Source: a bacterium
GTDB taxonomy: Bacteria; Planctomycetota; UBA1135; UBA2386
Direction: 5' to 3'
Assembly: GCA_030432695.1 (NCBI GenBank)
Contig: JAUILN010000003.1
Span: 496,001 to 560,000 of the forward strand
DNA length: 64,000 bases
Of the stretch, positions 60,297-64,000 are shown piece by piece (position 1 is the first letter of the stretch; each line of letters opens with the position of its first letter). The translations under genes and the position numbers were made by a program. The notes under the pieces are model-generated. The model was not told the DNA's origin, did no database searches, and saw nothing but the letters and a program-made list of their open reading frames with translations.

Positions 60297-60632
60297 TCAG
60301 GCGTTGACCGAGAGCACGCGCTCCACGCGCTCCTTGATGCCGCGCAGGTCTTCGATGCCGACGAAGCGCTCTACCTCCTTGCCGCTGCGGAAGAAGATGC
60401 AGGTCGGCACGCCGGAGATGCCGAACTGCGAGGTCGCGCTCGGCGCCTGGTCGATGTCGACCTTGTAGACGTCGAGTCGACCATCGTAGTCCTTGGCCAC
60501 GGCGTCGATGGTGGGGGCGAGCGCCTTGCAGGGCTGGCACCAGGTGGCGGAGAAGTCGACCAGGACCGGGCGGTCGGCGCCGGAGAGGGTCGTTTCGAAG
60601 TTGTTGTCCGACAGTTCGCGAACGTTCGACAT
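60297..60632 (-). CDS. trxA: Thioredoxin
   Basis: The product is 111 aa, starting MSNVRELSDNNFETTLS at 60632. It has the active site WCQPCKALAP, DVYKVDIDQAP, and the cis-proline motif SGVPTCIFF. The length and sequence are canonical for a cytoplasmic thioredoxin that reduces protein disulfides. WCQPC replaces the usual WCGPC, a common variant. Confidence 0.93.
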   Translation of the reverse strand: MSNVRELSDNNFETTLSGADRPVLVDFSATWCQPCKALAPTIDAVAKDYDGRLDVYKVDIDQAPSATSQFGISGVPTCIFFRSGKEVERFVGIEDLRGIKERVERVLSVNA

Positions 60633-60814
60633 GGGTGCGCTCCTGGGCCGGACGCGGTCGCCCGGCGGTTCAGAGGGTCGGGTATTCTGGTCCCACGGAC
60701 CCGGATGGCAAGTGTCGGGAGAGCTGCTCGGGTCGACAGGTTGGGCTTCTCGATCCGTCGGGCCCGCCGCAAGTCGTGGGATGATCGGACCTAACCCGAG
60801 CCTCCTAGCAGGCT

Positions 60815-61078
60815 TCAGGGGCGTGATGTCGGGCCGCCCCGCGACTCGTTGAGCGCTTCGAGGAGGACCTCGAGAGGCACCCCGTTGTCCTCGGCGACCT
60901 CGGCGACGGTCTGCTCGGGTTCGAATCCGCACAGCGAGCAGCCGCCGATGTGGAACCGCATCAGCACGATCGGCAGGTTCGGGTCACCGGCAAGGGCCTG
61001 CGACATGGTGCTGTCACCGGTGAGGGAATCGGCGCCGTGCGCCGGGGTCTCTGAGTCGCTCGGGGTCATGTTCGTCAC
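60815..61078 (-). CDS. Small CxxC protein, DUF1858-like
   Basis: The product is 87 aa. The C-terminal 50 residues, MRFHIGGCSLCGFEPEQTVA then EVAEDNGVPLEVLLEALN, match a small DUF1858-like domain with a C-S-L-C pair. The N-terminal third is Ser/Thr-rich and disordered. Start ATG overlaps the mrp stop by 4 bp. Its CxxC may pair functionally with the Mrp ATPase, which lacks its own (see findings). Confidence 0.75.
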   Translation of the reverse strand: MTNMTPSDSETPAHGADSLTGDSTMSQALAGDPNLPIVLMRFHIGGCSLCGFEPEQTVAEVAEDNGVPLEVLLEALNESRGGPTSRP

Positions 61079-62124
61079 GCGGGGTCGATGCGTTCCAGCA
61101 GTCGCGCAGCGGCGGCCTGGAAGGCCTTCGCGATGGGATCCTCAGGACTGGCAATGGTGATCGGACGACCTTCGTCGCCACCGCTGCGCACCGCCATCCC
61201 GATCGGGATCTGGCCGAGCAGCGGGACGTCGAACTCGCGCTCGATGCGGGCGCCGCCGCCGCTGCCGAACAGTTCGTAGCGTTCCTCGTGTCCGGGGGGC
61301 TGGAACCACGACATGTTCTCCACGACCCCGAGGACCGGAGTGCCGATCTTCTCGAACATGCGGATCGCCTTGCGGACGTCGAGGACCGCGACTTCCTGCG
61401 GAGTCGTGACGATCACCGCGCCGGACAGTTCGGTGTTCTGGGTGAGGGTCAGCTGGACGTCGCCGGTGCCTGGCGGCAGGTCCACGAACAGGTAGTCGAG
61501 GTCGTTCCAGTCGACCTGGAACATGAACTGGGTGACCGCCTTGTTCAGCATCGGTCCGCGCCAGACCATCGGCTGGTCGTCGCCGACGAGGAGGCCCATG
61601 CTCATCAGCTGCAGACCGTGGGCTACGAACGGGAAGATCTTCTCGTTGGTGCCCTCGGGGCGGCCGCGGGCGCCCATCATCAGCGGGATGTTGGGACCAT
61701 AGATGTCACCATCCAGGATGCCGACCGCGTGCCCGGCCCGCGCTGCGGCGCAGGCGAGGTTCACGCAGACCGTCGACTTGCCGACTCCGCCCTTTCCCGA
61801 CGAGACCGCGATCACGTGGCGCGCGCCGGGAATCGGCCGCTTGCCCGGCATGCCGCCGGTCTGGGCCGGCCCGGGTGCGGCATTCACCAGTTTCGCTTCG
61901 ACGGCGGCGACCCCGGGCAGTGCCATCACCACGCGTTCCGCCGCGGACCGGGTCGCAGCTGCCTCGGGCGTGCCGGTCTTCAGCAGTGCGAGGTAGAAGC
62001 GCACCCGTCCCCCCTCGACGCGCAGTTCGCGGATCGCTCCCGCCGTGATGAGATCGCGGCCACGGTCGGGGTCCTGGACGGTGGCGAGGGCTTCGCGGAT
62101 GGCTGATTCGGAGACTTCGGACAT
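61075..62124 (-). CDS. Mrp/NBP35-type iron-sulfur cluster carrier ATPase
   Basis: The product is 349 aa. An N-terminal DUF59/MIP18-type domain (IREALATVQDPDRGRDLIT) is followed by the deviant Walker A SSGKGGVGKSTVCVNLA and DGDIYGPNIPLMMG, VDLPPGTGDVQLTL and VVENMSWF. These are the hallmarks of Mrp/ApbC/NBP35 proteins that deliver Fe-S clusters. After VVENMSWF most relatives have C-x-x-C, but here the residues are QPPGHEERYELFG, so the Cys pair is missing. Confidence 0.92.
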   Translation of the reverse strand: MSEVSESAIREALATVQDPDRGRDLITAGAIRELRVEGGRVRFYLALLKTGTPEAAATRSAAERVVMALPGVAAVEAKLVNAAPGPAQTGGMPGKRPIPGARHVIAVSSGKGGVGKSTVCVNLACAAARAGHAVGILDGDIYGPNIPLMMGARGRPEGTNEKIFPFVAHGLQLMSMGLLVGDDQPMVWRGPMLNKAVTQFMFQVDWNDLDYLFVDLPPGTGDVQLTLTQNTELSGAVIVTTPQEVAVLDVRKAIRMFEKIGTPVLGVVENMSWFQPPGHEERYELFGSGGGARIEREFDVPLLGQIPIGMAVRSGGDEGRPITIASPEDPIAKAFQAAAARLLERIDPA

Positions 62125-62351
62125 GGATCAGGGAAGACGGGTCGGCGCCCGGGCGTCGGCGGGGCATCGCGCGCCCCGGCCGGTCGGCGCCGTCGAGGCA
62201 CCGCCGAGCGGGTAGCATGCTGGGCCGGACACGACTCCGCGGCAATGCCTCGGAGTCCGATCCCGCACCGAGCACCTGGTTCCGGGGTTCGCCCCGGCGG
62301 CCTCCCTGCGGCCTCCGAGGGCCGATTCCACTCCCCCGTCCGTCGATCCTG

Positions 62352-63245
62352 ATGTCCCTCCGCCCCCTCCACATTCTCCTCACGACGGCCTGTCTCGTCG
62401 CTCCTCTTGTCGCTCAGGACGATGGCGAGAAGCACAGTCCGACCCTCCAGGAGCTCCAGAAGGATCGTGTGCTCGAGGAGGGGGGTGATCTCGAGAAGGT
62501 CGAGGCGGAGAACACAGGGCCGCGGGGTGGATTGCGAAACCACATGACGATGGTGGTCGCGATGAAGCCCCGCCGGATGGCGCCGGGCTCGCAGGGGACG
62601 ATGCAGCTGATCCTGGCGATGCGGAACGAAACCGTCCTGCTTCCCGGGAGCCATCTGAACCTGATACTCCCCGATCGACTCGGTCCGTTGGTTCCGGGCG
62701 CCTGGAGGCTGCAGGAGCCGGGGCTGGGCAAGCTGGAGACGGCCTTTCGGGGGCAGCCGGTCTACGACAACACGGCGGTCATCGACGTCGATGTAGGGGT
62801 CATGGCCGACGCCACGTACGGCCAGCACCGCTTCTCGTTCCGGGTCGAGGCGGAGGTCACGGACGGTCCGACCGGGAGTGCCCGGGGCGTGTTCATGGAC
62901 GTCGTGAACGGTCAGATCGAAGTGGGCGACCCGTTGCCGACTCCTGTGGTGATGGCGGGGCCGGAGTCCGGCGATGCGCCGGATGGGGGTGAGGCTGCGG
63001 ATCCTTTGCCGTCCGACGCTGCGAGCGGCGTTGCCGCCCAGGACGGCGGACCCAGGGCCGTTGCTCCTGCCGGCGGAAGGGTGGCCGACCCGGTGCGGTC
63101 GGCCGAGGAGGCGCAGCCGGGGTCGAGTACGAGCGGGTCCGGGATCCCGGCAGGGGCGGAGGAGGGGATGCCCTTGTTCCTGGTGATCGGGGGCGGGGTG
63201 TTGCTCCTGCTGATCGGTCTGCTCGTGGTGTTCCGGGGGCGATAG
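62352..63245 (+). CDS. Secreted protein with C-terminal transmembrane anchor
   Basis: The product is 297 aa. Signal peptide MSLRPLHILLTTACLVAPLV, beta-rich middle (RNHMTMVVAMKPRRMAPGSQ), a Pro/Gly/Ala/Ser-rich linker (residues 195-270) and a C-terminal helix MPLFLVIGGGVLLLLIGLLV. It is an outside-facing type I membrane protein, and the family is not recognised. Divergent from mrp across 227 bp. Confidence 0.7.
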   Translation: MSLRPLHILLTTACLVAPLVAQDDGEKHSPTLQELQKDRVLEEGGDLEKVEAENTGPRGGLRNHMTMVVAMKPRRMAPGSQGTMQLILAMRNETVLLPGSHLNLILPDRLGPLVPGAWRLQEPGLGKLETAFRGQPVYDNTAVIDVDVGVMADATYGQHRFSFRVEAEVTDGPTGSARGVFMDVVNGQIEVGDPLPTPVVMAGPESGDAPDGGEAADPLPSDAASGVAAQDGGPRAVAPAGGRVADPVRSAEEAQPGSSTSGSGIPAGAEEGMPLFLVIGGGVLLLLIGLLVVFRGR

Positions 63246-63419
63246 GCTGCCGCTGTCGGGTTGATATTTTCGAATCCGAGAGCTTTTGAGTCGGTCAGTA
63301 GTCGGTTGCGCCGATAGGGCATCGATGAGATGCTCATTTCTGGGGACTACCCCAGACGACCTGCAACCGGGTTCGAGCAGACGGCGTATAGGCCGCCCGG
63401 CCCGGACCGGAGCCGACTC

Positions 63420-64000
63420 ATGGTGAACAGCAGCAAGCGACGCGAAGCCCCGCGACTGTCGAGGGACGGCACGGTGGATCTCGACCAGCTCGACCTGCTC
63501 CTGGATGTGCCGGTGGCGCAGTGGGAGCGACAGCTGAAGAAGCTGGTGAAGGAGTTCCGCGGCAAGCGGCTGCGCCTCCAACTCCCGCAGAGCCGGATGA
63601 GCGAGGTCGATCTCTCGGGGTCCTCGGTGACCTGGGTCGGCCTGTTCGAGGCCCAGGTGCGGCAGCTACCGCGCATGGATCGGGCCGAGGAGTTTCGGAT
63701 GGCGCGCCGCTACGAGTTCCAGAAGGCCGTCGTGCTCGACGCCCTGATCCGGGCGGGCCACCGTCCGGCGGTCGCGTCAGAGCTGGTCTTGCGTCCGTGC
63801 CACACCTTGCCAGAAGCGACCCGGCGTGCCGCACCCGGCGCGCGGCAGCGGTTGGAGCAGGTCGTTGCCGAACTCGAGCACCTGCGCAATCTGTACGTCG
63901 AGGGGTCTCTCTACCTCGTCCACGGTCCGGTCCGGCGCTACACCGGCCTCGGCGTCGATGACGTCGACCTGATCCAGGAGTCGGCCGCGTCGCTGTTCCA
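63420..64000 (+). CDS. RNA polymerase sigma-70-type factor, 3' end outside window
   Basis: About 193 codons from ATG 63420 are visible. The first 150 residues are charged with no named domain (RMARRYEFQKAVVLDALIRAG). At residues about 165-193 the sequence reads RNLYVEGSLYLVHGPVRRY then DDVDLIQESAASLF, matching sigma region 2.1-2.2 (polymerase core binding, cf. RNL-V-IA-RY and DLIQEG-GL). It therefore encodes a sigma factor with an unusual long N-terminus, cut off by the window. Confidence 0.8.
   Translation, partial: MVNSSKRREAPRLSRDGTVDLDQLDLLLDVPVAQWERQLKKLVKEFRGKRLRLQLPQSRMSEVDLSGSSVTWVGLFEAQVRQLPRMDRAEEFRMARRYEFQKAVVLDALIRAGHRPAVASELVLRPCHTLPEATRRAAPGARQRLEQVVAELEHLRNLYVEGSLYLVHGPVRRYTGLGVDDVDLIQESAASLF

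Noticed and set aside
1..64000. CRISPR array
   Set aside because: No regularly spaced repeats of 24-40 bp with unique spacers; the palindromes and VR/TR copies do not have that layout.

Overview
The window is very GC-rich, gene-dense bacterial chromosome. Many secreted proteins start with classic signal peptides and carry FG-GAP, carboxypeptidase-regulatory-like, parallel beta-helix, DNRLRE-like and beta-propeller folds. There is also a large membrane-anchored Ser/Thr kinase and a long sigma-70-type factor. This repertoire fits a marine-type Planctomycetota lineage. That placement is inference from gene content, because no rRNA is present.

Layout. (1) 1-11933, minus strand: six tandem paralogues of a signal-anchor protein with regulatory-like beta-sandwich domains. 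They form three ATGA-overlapping pairs, interleaved with a DMP19/DUF4375-like gene and an FG-GAP protein. Three long palindromes with the core GGTGCC-N-GGCACC lie at 3581, 8668 and 11988. (2) 12075-31393: a conflict/defence-like island, described below. (3) 31403-46163: a beta-helix protein, an eRF1/Vms1-like protein, a secreted DNRLRE-like protein, a three-gene amide-ligase operon (C39-like peptidase, RimK-like ATP-grasp, GCS2), secreted beta-propellers, DoxX and a peroxiredoxin. (4) 46164-46939: no convincing protein gene, but tandem hairpin units with covarying stems and conserved loops. (5) 46940-64000: mostly housekeeping genes: Ser/Thr kinase, aminotransferase, tRNA-Leu(GAG), M61 peptidase, SirB1-like protein, site-2 protease, XseB, XseA with an extra N-terminal domain, LipB, thioredoxin, a CxxC mini-protein with an Mrp ATPase, and the start of a sigma factor.

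The main discovery is a diversity-generating retroelement (DGR) aimed at TIR/STAND-type immune-like proteins. A minus-strand cassette encodes an HRDC protein, an Avd-like accessory and a DGR-type reverse transcriptase, followed by a 132-bp template repeat (TR, 22487-22618). Three large proteins, each with TIR, P-loop NTPase and C-terminal FGE-sulfatase (C-type-lectin-like) modules, end in 132-bp variable repeats: VR1 17405-17536, VR2 21886-22017, VR3 24891-25022. Counted by eye, each VR differs from the TR at about 18 of the 23 adenines upstream of the conserved 3' segment. VR2 and VR3 have almost no changes at other bases. No adenine substitution in the TR can create a stop codon. One retroelement therefore appears to diversify the sensor ends of three different TIR-NTPase receptors.

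The avd gene carries a 14-bp tandem duplication that shifts its frame, so the element may recently have been switched off. Other island genes are a TIR-like/TIR/SLOG protein, a stand-alone TIR protein, a STAND-like ATPase, two TIR remnants and an HD phosphohydrolase.
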